Assembly (NCBI GenBank): GCA_018069525.1
Contig: JAGPUQ010000019.1
Span: 34,647-98,646, forward strand
Length of the DNA stretch: 64,000 nucleotides
Origin: Porticoccaceae bacterium
Lineage (GTDB): Bacteria > Pseudomonadota > Gammaproteobacteria > Pseudomonadales > Porticoccaceae
Reading direction: 5' to 3'
This document shows, piece after piece, positions 1 through 8,943 of the stretch. Position 1 is the first letter of the stretch. The number at the start of each line of letters is the position of its first letter. Made by a program: the position numbers and the translations under genes. The notes beneath the pieces are model-generated. The model made no database searches. It saw only the letters and a program-made list of their open reading frames with translations, and had not been told where the DNA came from.

Positions 1-2
1 TC

Positions 3-1511
3 ATGGGCACTAATCAAACTGCAGCTATTAAAGATGTCAGCTTGTCTGACAACGCCTTAAAAGTTGCTCAGCGCATTGGCAGCTTGCGAGATTTTCTCGA
101 CTTTCTCGCCGAGCATGGCCAGTGCATAACCTGGCCCGAAGCCGTGTTGCCGGAACCCGATATTCGCGATATCGCCGTCGCCGCCGGACGGGATGCGATG
201 AATGGCCCCGCCCTACTGTTTGACGACATTAAAGGTTATCCCGGTAAGCGCTTAGCTTTAGGTGTTCACGGCAGCTTTACCAACCTGGCGCTGCTGCTCG
301 GTCATCCGAAAGGCACCACGATTAAAGAGTTGTTCTACGATATTATTTCCCGCTGGGGTTCCGACAAACCCTTACTCGAACGCGTACCAATGGATCAAGC
401 ACCGATCCACGAAAACCGTATTGACTCAAACTTTAATCTCTACGATCTACTGCCGCTCTACCGCATTAATGAATACGATGGCGGTTTTTATATTGGCAAG
501 GCCAACGTCGTCAGCCGCGACCCCCACGACCCGGATAATTTCGGCAAACAGAACGTCGGTATTTACCGCATTCAGCCCCAGGGCAAAGATATTTTTACTT
601 TGTTGTCCGTACCCGCCCACGATATGGGCCGGATGATTATCGCTGCGGAAAAAGACGATAAGCCACTTAAAATTGCAGTCATGCTCGGCAACCACCCGGC
701 CATGGCGATGTTTGCTGCCACACCCATCGGCTACGACGAATCAGAATTTGCCTACGCCTCTCAAATGATGGGCAGTCCACTGCGACTCACCGATTCCGGT
801 AACGGCATGGATATTCTCGCCGATTCGGAAATTGTTATCGAAGCCGAATTAATCCACGGCTCTCGACAATACGAAGGGCCATTTGGCGAATTCCCCGGCA
901 GCTATAGCGGCGTGCGGATGGCTCCGCAATTTAAAGTGACAGGCATTTCTCATCGCGACAATCCGATTTTTGAAAATATTTACATCGGCAAAGGTTGGAC
1001 CGAGCACGACACGCTTATTGGTCTTAATACCTCCGCGCCGATTTACGCCAAACTAAAAGAAGATTTCCCCGAAGTAGAAGCCGTTAACGCACTGTATCAA
1101 CACGGGCTCACCGGAATTATTTCGGTTAAAAATCGCTTCTCCGGTTTTGCAAAATCCGTCGCCATGCGTGCCCTCGGCACCCCCCACGGCCTGATGTATT
1201 TGAAAAACCTGATTATGGTGGACGACGACGTCGATCCCTTCGATTTAAACCAGGTGATGTGGGCACTGTCCACTCGCACCCGCGCCGACGATATTATTGT
1301 GGTACCTAATATGCCGATGATTATTATTGACCCGGCTGCGGAAGTCCCCGGTAAGGGCCACCGTTTAATTATCGATGCCACCAGTTTTATGCCACCCGAT
1401 AAAGTTGGTGCCGATGCGCAAATCGTCTCCCCACCCGGCGGACCAAAAATTGACGCGCTGGCCAAAGTCATTCAAGCATTACAGCAGGAACAGCAAGGAG
1501 GCCAATCATGA
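3..1511 (+). CDS. UbiD-family prFMN-dependent decarboxylase (hydroxyarylic acid decarboxylase subunit C type)
   Basis: A 502-residue UbiD-family protein. The family reversibly decarboxylates aromatic or unsaturated acids using prenylated FMN. Visible family features are the IYR stretch (Arg189) in the cofactor region and the EGPFGEFPG motif (residues 291-299) with the conserved acidic residues. Length fits the family (about 475-510). The ATG is only three bases from the window edge, so an upstream start or an upstream UbiX-like flavin prenyltransferase (subunit B) cannot be excluded. It overlaps the next gene by 4 bp (ATGA), and that gene looks like subunit D of vanillate/4-hydroxybenzoate decarboxylases. 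This argues for a catabolic decarboxylase rather than the ubiquinone-pathway UbiD. The substrate is not determinable from sequence. Confidence 0.88.
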   Translation: MGTNQTAAIKDVSLSDNALKVAQRIGSLRDFLDFLAEHGQCITWPEAVLPEPDIRDIAVAAGRDAMNGPALLFDDIKGYPGKRLALGVHGSFTNLALLLGHPKGTTIKELFYDIISRWGSDKPLLERVPMDQAPIHENRIDSNFNLYDLLPLYRINEYDGGFYIGKANVVSRDPHDPDNFGKQNVGIYRIQPQGKDIFTLLSVPAHDMGRMIIAAEKDDKPLKIAVMLGNHPAMAMFAATPIGYDESEFAYASQMMGSPLRLTDSGNGMDILADSEIVIEAELIHGSRQYEGPFGEFPGSYSGVRMAPQFKVTGISHRDNPIFENIYIGKGWTEHDTLIGLNTSAPIYAKLKEDFPEVEAVNALYQHGLTGIISVKNRFSGFAKSVAMRALGTPHGLMYLKNLIMVDDDVDPFDLNQVMWALSTRTRADDIIVVPNMPMIIIDPAAEVPGKGHRLIIDATSFMPPDKVGADAQIVSPPGGPKIDALAKVIQALQQEQQGGQS

Positions 1512-1741
1512 ATTCTTGTCCGCGTTGCCAGTCTGAGCAGTCTGCCTGCCGCGTCGAACACGAGGGGCGCGACGCGCAAGGTGAACTGGTATGGACCGTG
1601 TATTACTGCACGGCCTGCTCCTTTACCTGGCGCGATAGCGAGCCGGAAGAATCCATTGTCTATGCCAAGCGCGATGCTTTTTCCCGCGTGGATTTAAACA
1701 AACAGTACCCGGTGGTAATGCCACCACCCAATCGGGATTAA
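1508..1741 (+). CDS. Hydroxyarylic acid decarboxylase subunit D-like small protein
   Basis: A 77-residue protein with two CxxC pairs (Cys4/Cys7 and Cys34/Cys37), like a small zinc ribbon. It resembles the D subunit (VdcD/BsdD type) that accompanies UbiD-like C subunits in non-oxidative hydroxyarylic acid decarboxylases. The role of the D subunit is poorly defined in the family. The start codon overlaps the stop of the upstream decarboxylase (ATGA), so the two are translationally coupled. The pairing is what identifies both genes as a decarboxylase of the vanillate/4-hydroxybenzoate type. Confidence 0.75.
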   Translation: MNSCPRCQSEQSACRVEHEGRDAQGELVWTVYYCTACSFTWRDSEPEESIVYAKRDAFSRVDLNKQYPVVMPPPNRD

Positions 1742-1815
1742 GCTGTTCTCTTATAAACGATACGCCTTAAACAGCACAGCGTTTTTAATACATAACAAGC
1801 GAAGTCAGGGTCATT

Positions 1816-3285
1816 ATGAACAACGACACCATTCTCACTGATATCGGCAATCTGCTGGGTACGGCTCATGTCATGGCAGCGGATGCAGCAGAAGCTGCGC
1901 CCTATCGGGAAAAGATTGAACGTATACGTCGCCCCGTCAGTTACGACAAGGAAGCCCGGCAGATTATCGCGATCGCAACACCGGGCGGCATCGACGACCT
2001 GCAAAATATTTTAAAGTTAATCGCAGGCAAGTCCGTCGCGATTTGGAATATGCCCAATGCCGGTGGTCTCGGTTCCACACCGCCGCCTGAATCCGGCGAT
2101 ATTATTATGCTCGATTTAAAGCGCATGAACGGCATCCTGGAAGTGAGCACCACCGCCGCCTACGCCCTGGTGGAACCCGGCGTCACCTACCAACAAATGC
2201 AAGACCACCTACGCGACAACAATATTCCGTTCTGGGTGGATATCGATAAAAATAGTAGTCACTCCATTGCCGACAGTATCAGCGCGCGAGAATTTGGTTA
2301 CACGCCTTATGGCGACCACCTGCTAATGCAATGCGGTATGGAAGTCATGTTAGCCAATGGCAGCGTGGTGAGAACCGGCATGGGCGCCATGCCAAAAAGT
2401 AACACCTGGCAATTATTTAAATACGGCTATGGCCCCTATGTGGATGGCCTTTTTACCCAATCCAATCTTGGCATTATCACCAAAATCGGCTTGTGGTTAA
2501 TGCCCGCTCCGCCCATGTACAAACCCTTTACCGTGCAGCTTGCCGACGAACAGGCGATGGCTGCAGCGGTCGATGCGCTGCACACCTTTAAAGTGAATAT
2601 GTTGATTCCCAATACCGTCGTTGTCAGTAATGCGACACAGGATGCGGTGTTGTTTGCTGGTGAATCGACAAACACAGAATCCAGTAATAACGAACTTGCC
2701 GCTAAACATAATATCGGCGCGTGGAATCTCTACGGCGCGGTGTACGGTATACCCGGCAATGTCGATATTATCTGGGGTGCCCTTGAAGGCGCATTAAGCG
2801 GGATCCCCGGAGCAACACTTAAAGTGAGCGAAGACCTGAACGAAAACCTAATCTGGCAAAACCGAGAACAAGCCATGCGTGGGCTAGTCACGCCACAGGA
2901 AAACAAATCCAGCTCAGATCACGGCTACATACGTTTTGCGCTCGGTGCTGCAATCGAAGGCAGCGACGCCACCACCATTAACGACACTATACAGAGCATC
3001 GCCAGTAAACACAGCACCACCGCTTTTACCGAATTCGCCCTCACCTGGCGTACCATGATGGCTCGTATTAGCCTGCCCTACCAACACGACGATGCCGAGA
3101 GCTTAGAACAAGTAAGAAGCTGCGCGCGAGCCATGCTCGCTGAATTAGCCGAGCAAGGTTACGGTGCAACCCATGCCGACTCGGATATTTTATTGGATGC
3201 CACGGAATCGTTTACTCACGCCGGGATTAATGATTTACAACAACGAGTAAAAACGGCCTTAGACCCCAGCGCGGTTTTTGGTTAA
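1816..3285 (+). CDS. VAO/4-cresol dehydrogenase-family FAD-linked oxidoreductase with altered active site
   Basis: A 489-residue flavoprotein. The N-terminal half has the FAD-binding fold of the vanillyl-alcohol oxidase/p-cresol methylhydroxylase group: LVEPGVTYQQM, then GYTPYGDHLLMQCGMEVMLA and SNTWQLFKYGYGP, closely matching the 4-cresol dehydrogenase pattern I recall. The C-terminal cap is less similar. Where phenol-oxidising members have Tyr-Arg near the C-terminus (as in GYxxYR), this protein has GYGATH, and the GYGSA loop tyrosine is replaced (NAGGLGST). The glycine-rich stretch holding the covalent-FAD tyrosine is not recognisable. The protein stops at DPSAVFG, lacking the usual APGRxGI tail. 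It lies 74 bp after the decarboxylase D gene and is probably co-transcribed. The fold is confident; the substrate is unknown and may not be a para-phenol. Confidence 0.8.
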   Translation: MNNDTILTDIGNLLGTAHVMAADAAEAAPYREKIERIRRPVSYDKEARQIIAIATPGGIDDLQNILKLIAGKSVAIWNMPNAGGLGSTPPPESGDIIMLDLKRMNGILEVSTTAAYALVEPGVTYQQMQDHLRDNNIPFWVDIDKNSSHSIADSISAREFGYTPYGDHLLMQCGMEVMLANGSVVRTGMGAMPKSNTWQLFKYGYGPYVDGLFTQSNLGIITKIGLWLMPAPPMYKPFTVQLADEQAMAAAVDALHTFKVNMLIPNTVVVSNATQDAVLFAGESTNTESSNNELAAKHNIGAWNLYGAVYGIPGNVDIIWGALEGALSGIPGATLKVSEDLNENLIWQNREQAMRGLVTPQENKSSSDHGYIRFALGAAIEGSDATTINDTIQSIASKHSTTAFTEFALTWRTMMARISLPYQHDDAESLEQVRSCARAMLAELAEQGYGATHADSDILLDATESFTHAGINDLQQRVKTALDPSAVFG

Positions 3286-3350
3286 CTTTTGATAGGCAAA
3301 AGGCGTGACAGACAAGGCTGTCCGCTGGAATGATTTGTTAGGGGTGTTTT

Positions 3351-3659
3351 TCATTTTTTCTTTTTCCCTAAATATTCCGCAACAAGAAATTCCCCGATTT
3401 TTTGCACTTTTTGTTTATGTTCTGCTTTGTAACCCAGATATCCATTTGAGTATACGACAAAGGGGATTTTGTTATCGTAAAGACGAGTTGCAAACGTTTT
3501 CATAAATTCTTCAGTCGCGAAACAAAACTTATTATTAAATGACTGTATTAATTCTGTCCTCTCCTTGGAATTGTCTTCGCAATAATTCTCTTTTGCACTC
3601 ACTTGCCCAGTAATTAGCGAAACACCAAAAAACAAATAAATTAGCTTTCTCATCGACAC
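3351..3659 (-). CDS. Small secreted protein of unknown function
   Basis: A 102-residue reading frame I do not recognise. It begins with a good Sec signal peptide (MRKLIYLFFGVSLITG, cleavage likely after VSA). The mature part is about 80 residues with two cysteines (in NYCED and KFCFA) that could form a disulphide, and a lysine-rich C-terminus ending GKKKK. The second ATG at 3653 is as plausible a start as 3659. It lies convergent to the flavoprotein operon in an AT-rich stretch with a coding relic just upstream, so it may be recently acquired or decaying. The signal peptide is the main reason to accept it. Confidence 0.5.
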   Translation of the reverse strand: MSMRKLIYLFFGVSLITGQVSAKENYCEDNSKERTELIQSFNNKFCFATEEFMKTFATRLYDNKIPFVVYSNGYLGYKAEHKQKVQKIGEFLVAEYLGKKKK

Positions 3660-3668
3660 CCCTAACTA

Positions 3669-3770
3669 TTAGTTAACTCCACATCCAGTATATGTAGCTA
3701 ATTCGGGATACTTTGCTGCCTGTTCAGTATATGCACCCAATTTCGGATATTTTACAGCATCTGCCGTATA
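3669..3770 (-). pseudogene. Possible coding relic with a 13-residue (39-bp) repeat
   Basis: On the minus strand an open stretch of 33 codons ends at a TAA at 3669-3671 and has no start codon, with a stop just upstream. It encodes two similar 13-residue units, AVKYPKLGAYTEQ and AAKYPELATYTGC. The DNA repeats at exactly 39 bp (3687, 3726 and partly 3765), a multiple of three. Synonymous-looking differences between units hint at former protein selection. It could be the C-terminal remnant of a repeat protein, or chance. Confidence 0.3.
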
Positions 3771-4042
3771 TTATTCCTTAACCCCAGTTTATCTATCGCC
3801 CTAATACATTGATATTAAGATAGAATCAACTGCTTTTATTTTTAACCTGGTTTTAACCACAATGAGGTTCTAGAAAAATAACGATGTTTCTAATGAAAGG
3901 GCACATGCACGCCCAAACTTTGACGATCAGCTTTATATCGGTTCTTGTCGCCCAGTAAAAACATCCGGTACACTGCGGTCGATTCACCTGGACTAATCAT
4001 CCGAACGCCCTATAAAATTTCAGATTTTGGACAGGCTTATTG
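3771..4042. other. Intergenic region with no gene seen
   Basis: AT-rich spacer between the relic and the plus-strand exported protein. No tRNA, clear terminator or coding frame was recognised. It must carry the promoter for the 4043 gene, but I could not pick a convincing -35/-10 pair. Confidence 0.4.
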
Positions 4043-4711
4043 ATGCTCCCGTTTCGCCCACACTTTAATCGCTATGACCTTTTAGGCCCTACAAGCCTAT
4101 TGATGTGCCTCTTAATGAGGTGCTTCTTGATAATGGGTCTCTTAATGATGAGCTTAGGAACATCGGCCCTGGCAGGCGGTGGCGGCGTCGTTATTAACGA
4201 AGATGCCTGTATTATTCCCATTGATTTCTACACGGCACACCTTACCGCGTATCAGCCTGACTCAAACGATAACGAGGAGTTCTGTCAGGATATTCCAGGC
4301 ATCGGCGACACTATTTTCGTATTCAATTATTTGCACAGCAGCTTGAAGCAGGTGCCGGTGGATTTTCGAATCGTTAAAGATGTCACGGGTCTGGGACGAT
4401 TCGTGCGCTGGGAAGATTTGCAGCGGCTCGACTCTATCGAAAGTGACACGGTGTTTTACCAGCCACCCAGTGTCGAAGCGGATGGTTCGTACCAGGTGCG
4501 CTACGATTTTGTGGCGACGGGAAATTACATCGGCATCGTGACGGCCGGGCACCCGAGCAACGGCAATACTTATCGCGGGGTTTTTCCCTTTAGTGTAGGG
4601 GCGAGCAATTACCCGCTTTGGTTGCTGTACGTTGTATTAGCGGGTTTAGCGCTATGCCTGGCCCGTTATGTGGTCGTGACCAGACTAAAACGCACGCCCA
4701 AAACTCTCTGA
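4043..4711 (+). CDS. Exported membrane-anchored protein of unknown function upstream of the cytochrome oxidase operon
   Basis: A 222-residue protein with a long hydrophobic N-terminus (to about residue 45, ending SALAGGGG), a periplasmic domain of about 150 residues, one transmembrane helix (YPLWLLYVVLAGLALCLARYV) and a short basic tail. The periplasmic domain has two cysteines (in DACIIP and EEFCQD) and looks beta-rich, possibly immunoglobulin-like. I chose the ATG at 4043 over the TTG at 4040 because an AGG lies at suitable spacing. It has the same orientation as the cox operon but is separated by about 350 bp. A role in oxidase assembly or copper handling is conceivable from position only. 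Confidence 0.65.
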   Translation: MLPFRPHFNRYDLLGPTSLLMCLLMRCFLIMGLLMMSLGTSALAGGGGVVINEDACIIPIDFYTAHLTAYQPDSNDNEEFCQDIPGIGDTIFVFNYLHSSLKQVPVDFRIVKDVTGLGRFVRWEDLQRLDSIESDTVFYQPPSVEADGSYQVRYDFVATGNYIGIVTAGHPSNGNTYRGVFPFSVGASNYPLWLLYVVLAGLALCLARYVVVTRLKRTPKTL

Positions 4712-5060
4712 TTACTCCGCTATCGAGGCGGAACATCCGCGTAAACCCCCTACCCTGATACACGAGCTATTCTGGACTTACAGGCCTTAAGTTGACTTGC
4801 CTGAGGGGCTTGACATGTGCTTTACTTAGCTTAGGTGTTTGTGCTGACACCGATTACTGACAGTCCCCTTAAAAGTATGGGACTTGAAGGTAGTAACTTA
4901 TTTTTATAATACGTCGTATTTATAGCATGCAGCATTAGGTCTCAGTTGTACCGGCGCAGGACGCCCGGAGATTTTGAGAAAGAAGTGGGAATCAACCATG
5001 AGGTTTAAGTATTACTTAACATAAGAAAAGATTCAGCTGTGAGTTAGAGGGAGTTATAAC
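4712..5060 (+). promoter_or_regulatory. Leader region of the cox operon with candidate promoter
   Basis: This 349-bp gap has no coding frame I trust. A TATAAT sits at 4905-4910, preceded by TTGAAG at 4884-4889, a short 15-bp spacing. A perfect TTGACA near 4810 has no good -10 partner. The ribosome-binding site AGGGAG lies seven bases before the GTG start of coxB. The long leader, about 150 bp after the TATAAT, could hold regulation, but no known riboswitch was recognised. Confidence 0.3.
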
Positions 5061-6428
5061 GTGGCATTAGCGATCGCATTGGTATTGTTGGTTGTTGGTT
5101 CAGTACTGTTCCACTTCTTGAGTCCGTGGTGGCTAACCCCTATCGCCTCAAATTGGACCATGATTGACGATACGATAGCTATCACCTTCTGGGTTACCGG
5201 GTTTGTTTTCGTTACCGTTAATTTCTTTATGGCCTATGTGATTGTCCGCTATCGACATCGCGAGGACAGAACCGCTTCCTACGAACCCGAAAACAAAAAA
5301 CTAGAATGGTGGCTGATTGGCCTAACCACGGTGGGCGTTGCAGCGATGCTGGCTCCCGGCTTATTTGTCTGGGCAAAAATTGTCGATGTTCCCGAAGATG
5401 CGGCGGTTGTCGAAGTCATCGGCCAGCAATGGCACTGGAGTTACCGCTTTCCCGGCGATGACGGCGTACTAGGGACCGTTCACTCCCGCCTGGTCAGTGA
5501 CGACAATCCCTTCGGCATGAATCCGGACGATCCTGCCGGACAGGACGACGTACTGATCGCCAGTAACGAGTTACATCTGCCCCTCGATCAACCGGTCAAG
5601 CTGGCTCTACGCTCCAAAGACGTTCTCCATAATTTTTCCGTTGCGCAATTCAGAGTCAAAATGGATCTGGTGCCCGGCATGGTGCCCTATATCTGGTTAA
5701 CGCCAACCCGTGTGGGGCGTTTCGATATTCTCTGTGAAGAACTCTGCGGCATCGCCCACTACACCATGCGCGGTCATGTTGTGGTTGAGCCACAAGAGAC
5801 CTTTGATACCTGGTTACACAGCTACCCAACCTATGCGGAGACCTTAGTCAGCGTGCCTGGCAATGCGGCAGCGGGTGAAGCGGCATACGCGGTTTGCGCA
5901 AGCTGCCACGGTGCTCAGGGACAGGGTAATGCCGCTCTCAACGCGCCTAAATTAAGCGGCCTGGACGACTGGTACATGGCGCGGCAACTCAAGTACTTTA
6001 AAACCGGTGTTCGCGGCGCTCACGAGGACGATACTTACGGTCGGCAAATGGCCCCCATGGCTATGACCCTGGCGAACGACGCGGCCATCAATAATGTCGT
6101 CGCCTACATCTCCACCCTTCCCGATAAACCCGCAGCGCTTACTATCGACCAACAGGTTTCCCAGAACGGGGAGCGCTTGTATCGCTCTTGTGGCGCCTGT
6201 CACGGTTCTAATGGTCAGGGGATTCAGGCGATGAATGCGCCGCGCTTAGCGGGCATGGACGACTGGTATTTAGCAACGCAACTAACCAACTTTAAAGAAG
6301 GTATTCGCGGCGCTCACGCGGGGGATTTGTACGGTCCTCAGATGGGTTTGATGGCGTCTATCCTGGCGCAAGACGGTGCCGTTAACGATATGGTGAGCTA
6401 CCTCAATACGCTGGGGAATGCGCAATAG
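5061..6428 (+). CDS. coxB: Cytochrome c oxidase subunit II fused to two cytochrome c domains
   Basis: A 455-residue membrane protein that accepts electrons for the haem-copper oxidase. Hydrophobic segments lie at about 3-20, 38-62 and 84-104. The periplasmic cupredoxin has the aromatic entry patch GQQWHWSYRFP and the CuA ligands His190, Cys225, Cys229, His233 and Met236. Two class I cytochrome c domains follow, with haem motifs CASCH (279-283) and CGACH (377-381). They look like an internal duplication (each contains LDDWY/MDDWY and GVRGAH/GIRGAH). Most caa3 enzymes carry one such domain. The GTG start is supported by AGGGAG seven bases upstream. It is the first gene of a five-gene oxidase operon. 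Confidence 0.93.
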   Translation: MALAIALVLLVVGSVLFHFLSPWWLTPIASNWTMIDDTIAITFWVTGFVFVTVNFFMAYVIVRYRHREDRTASYEPENKKLEWWLIGLTTVGVAAMLAPGLFVWAKIVDVPEDAAVVEVIGQQWHWSYRFPGDDGVLGTVHSRLVSDDNPFGMNPDDPAGQDDVLIASNELHLPLDQPVKLALRSKDVLHNFSVAQFRVKMDLVPGMVPYIWLTPTRVGRFDILCEELCGIAHYTMRGHVVVEPQETFDTWLHSYPTYAETLVSVPGNAAAGEAAYAVCASCHGAQGQGNAALNAPKLSGLDDWYMARQLKYFKTGVRGAHEDDTYGRQMAPMAMTLANDAAINNVVAYISTLPDKPAALTIDQQVSQNGERLYRSCGACHGSNGQGIQAMNAPRLAGMDDWYLATQLTNFKEGIRGAHAGDLYGPQMGLMASILAQDGAVNDMVSYLNTLGNAQ

Positions 6429-6499
6429 TTTAGTTAGCTGCCAAACAAATAATATGTGATAAAAAATTAGTCCATAGATAACACAATGAGGACGCATTA

Positions 6500-8278
6500 A
6501 TGACCGGAGTTGCCCACGACGAGACTGCCTACGCCCCACCTTCAGAGGTGCCGGAAGAAGAGCTCTATCATCCGAAAACGTTTATCGGCAAATACATCTG
6601 GAGTCAGGATGCCAAGGTCATTGCCATTCAGTATTCGTTGACTGCAATCGGCATCGGTATTGTGGCGCTGGTGCTATCGGGAATCATGCGTTTGCAGCTC
6701 GGCTTCCCGGATACTTTTTCCTTTATCGATCCCAGTGCCTACCTGCAATACGTGACCATGCACGGGATGATTATGGTCGTCTATCTGCTCACTGCACTAT
6801 TTTTGGGTGGCTTTGGCAACTACCTGATTCCGCTGATGTGCGGTGCCCGCGATATGGTGTTTCCCTACCTCAACATGCTTAGCTACTGGGTGTATCTGCT
6901 TGCTGTGCTGATACTGGTGGCGAGCTTTTTCGTACCGGGAGGCACCACCGGATCGGGCTGGACCTTGTACCCGCCGCAATCAATTTTACAGGGCACGCCC
7001 GGTTCAAACTGGGGCATTATTTTAATGCTGGTGTCTCTCGCCTTCTTTATTATTGGCTTCACCATGGGCGGTCTTAACTACATCGTTACGGTCTTACAGG
7101 CGCGCGCAAGAGGCATGACCTTGATGCGTTTACCGCTCACGGTGTGGGGTATTTTTATGGCCACCATTTTGGCCTTACTCGCCTTCCCCGCCTTGTTTGT
7201 CAGCGCTATTATGATGCTGCTCGATCACACCCTGGGCACCAGCTTTTTTATGCCTGCCATCATGTCGATGGGCGAACAACTGGATTACGAAGGTGGCAGC
7301 CCGGTATTGTTCCAACACTTATTCTGGTTCTTTGGCCATCCCGAAGTTTACATCGTGGCGCTACCCGCCTTTGGCATTGTTTCTGATTTGATTAGCATTC
7401 ATGCGCGCAAAAATATTTTCGGCTATCGCATGATGGTGTGGGCCATTATCGCCATCGGCGCACTCAGCTTTGTGGTGTGGGCCCACCATATGTATGTGAG
7501 TGGTATGAATCCATTATTTGGTTTCTTTTTTGCCACCACCACCTTAATTATTGCCATCCCCACCGCGCTCAAAGTCTACAACTGGGTATTAACGTTATGG
7601 CGAGGCAATATTCGCCTCACCGTCCCCATGTTATTTGCCATCGGCTTTGTTTTTACCTTTATCAACGGTGGCTTAACCGGTTTGTTTTTGGGTAATGTGG
7701 TGGTCGACGTACCGCTTTCCGATACCTATTTTGTCGTCGCTCACTTTCACATGGTGATGGCCGTGTCGCCGGTACTGGTCATATTCGGTGCGATCTACCA
7801 CTGGTACCCTAAAATCACTGGACGGATGCTCAACGACACGCTGGGTAAGTTTCATTTTTGGGCGACTTTCCTCGGCACATATGCGATTTATTATCCGATG
7901 CACTATCTTGGCTTTCTCGGCGTGCCAAGACGCTACTACGCCATGGGTAATACGGATTTTATTCCCGAATCGGCACAGGCTGTCAACGCCAGCATCACCA
8001 TCGCAGCGCTGTTCGTTGGGGTCATACAACTTGTGTTTTTCTATAACTTGATTGTGAGTTATTTCAGGGGCAAAGCGTCTGGCGGAAACCCCTGGGAAGC
8101 CACTACGCTGGAATGGCAAACTCCCGACACGCCACCCAAGCACGGCAATTTTGGTGCCGAATTGCCCATCGTTTACCGCTGGGCCTACGATTACAGTGTG
8201 CCGGGCGCGGATCTCGATTACATACCGCAGAACCAGCCACCTAAACAAACTAGTCAGCGCGACGAGGATGCACAATGA
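6500..8278 (+). CDS. coxA: Cytochrome c oxidase subunit I (haem-copper oxidase, A1-type)
   Basis: The 592-residue catalytic subunit, reducing oxygen to water and pumping protons at the inner membrane. The haem a ligand His88 (MHGMIM), CuB ligand His280 with crosslinked Tyr284 in GHPEVY, His329/His330 (WAHHMY), and haem ligands His415 and His417 (VAHFHM) are all present. Glu282 of GHPEVY and Asp118 of GARDM match the D proton channel, which places it in the A1 group. About 12 transmembrane helices follow a 35-residue acidic cytoplasmic N-terminus. A GAGG Shine-Dalgarno precedes the ATG. It overlaps the next gene by 4 bp (ATGA). Confidence 0.95.
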   Translation: MTGVAHDETAYAPPSEVPEEELYHPKTFIGKYIWSQDAKVIAIQYSLTAIGIGIVALVLSGIMRLQLGFPDTFSFIDPSAYLQYVTMHGMIMVVYLLTALFLGGFGNYLIPLMCGARDMVFPYLNMLSYWVYLLAVLILVASFFVPGGTTGSGWTLYPPQSILQGTPGSNWGIILMLVSLAFFIIGFTMGGLNYIVTVLQARARGMTLMRLPLTVWGIFMATILALLAFPALFVSAIMMLLDHTLGTSFFMPAIMSMGEQLDYEGGSPVLFQHLFWFFGHPEVYIVALPAFGIVSDLISIHARKNIFGYRMMVWAIIAIGALSFVVWAHHMYVSGMNPLFGFFFATTTLIIAIPTALKVYNWVLTLWRGNIRLTVPMLFAIGFVFTFINGGLTGLFLGNVVVDVPLSDTYFVVAHFHMVMAVSPVLVIFGAIYHWYPKITGRMLNDTLGKFHFWATFLGTYAIYYPMHYLGFLGVPRRYYAMGNTDFIPESAQAVNASITIAALFVGVIQLVFFYNLIVSYFRGKASGGNPWEATTLEWQTPDTPPKHGNFGAELPIVYRWAYDYSVPGADLDYIPQNQPPKQTSQRDEDAQ

Positions 8279-8931
8279 CCGTTACGCTAGTATTTTTTGC
8301 CACACTGATGGCGACCATAGTCTGGTGGCTGATACGCCAGACAGCAGATGTACAACCCTGGGTCGCAGATGGCGACGCCCGGGGCTTAGCCAATACTGAT
8401 CATCTACACACTTCGTCGATAAAAGTAGGCCTGGGTGTCTTCCTGCTCGTGGCGGCGTCGCTGTTTGCCCTGTTCATCAGTGCCTATATGATCCGCATGG
8501 AAGCCGGCGACTGGAAAATGCTGGACGACCCCCAAATACTTTGGGCCAATACTGCAGTTTTGGTTATCGCCAGTCTGTTTTTTCAGCGTTCCTACAATGC
8601 AGCGCAAAAACAACAATTCGCGAGTATGCGTAACGCGCTGCTCCTCGCTGGGGTTTTCACCCTGGTATTTTTAGTCGGTCAATTAAAAGCCTGGCAACAA
8701 CTCAGCGCTGCTGGATCTTATTTATCGAGCAATCCTGCTAACGCCTTTTTCTATCTGTTTACCGCAGTGCATGGACTGCACTTGATCGGCGGCCTGTGGG
8801 TCTGGGGTAAAGCCGCATTAAGCTTCGGCGATGCTCAAAGCATACGGCAGAGAGTTGAGTTGTGCACCGTGTACTGGCATTTTTTACTCGTCATCTGGCT
8901 GATTTTGTTTACCTTGCTACTCAATACTTAA
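8275..8931 (+). CDS. Cytochrome c oxidase subunit III-type protein, first copy
   Basis: A 218-residue protein with about six transmembrane helices. The subunit III hallmarks are at the C-terminal end: FTAVHGLHLIGG, then YWHFLLVIWLILF. Subunit III stabilises proton uptake in the oxidase. It overlaps coxA by ATGA and is followed after 12 bp by a second, clearly different subunit III. The first helix (TLVFFATLMATIVWWLI) and the loop after it are unlike the second copy, so the pair are old paralogues rather than a recent duplication. Family assignment is firm; whether both copies enter the same complex is unknown. Confidence 0.85.
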   Translation: MTVTLVFFATLMATIVWWLIRQTADVQPWVADGDARGLANTDHLHTSSIKVGLGVFLLVAASLFALFISAYMIRMEAGDWKMLDDPQILWANTAVLVIASLFFQRSYNAAQKQQFASMRNALLLAGVFTLVFLVGQLKAWQQLSAAGSYLSSNPANAFFYLFTAVHGLHLIGGLWVWGKAALSFGDAQSIRQRVELCTVYWHFLLVIWLILFTLLLNT

Positions 8932-8943
8932 GGGCGAAATACT

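Noticed and set aside
7673..8275. A 200-residue minus-strand frame opposite coxA
   Set aside because: It lies entirely within coxA, whose motifs are unmistakable; the reverse frame shows no domain or ribosome site.
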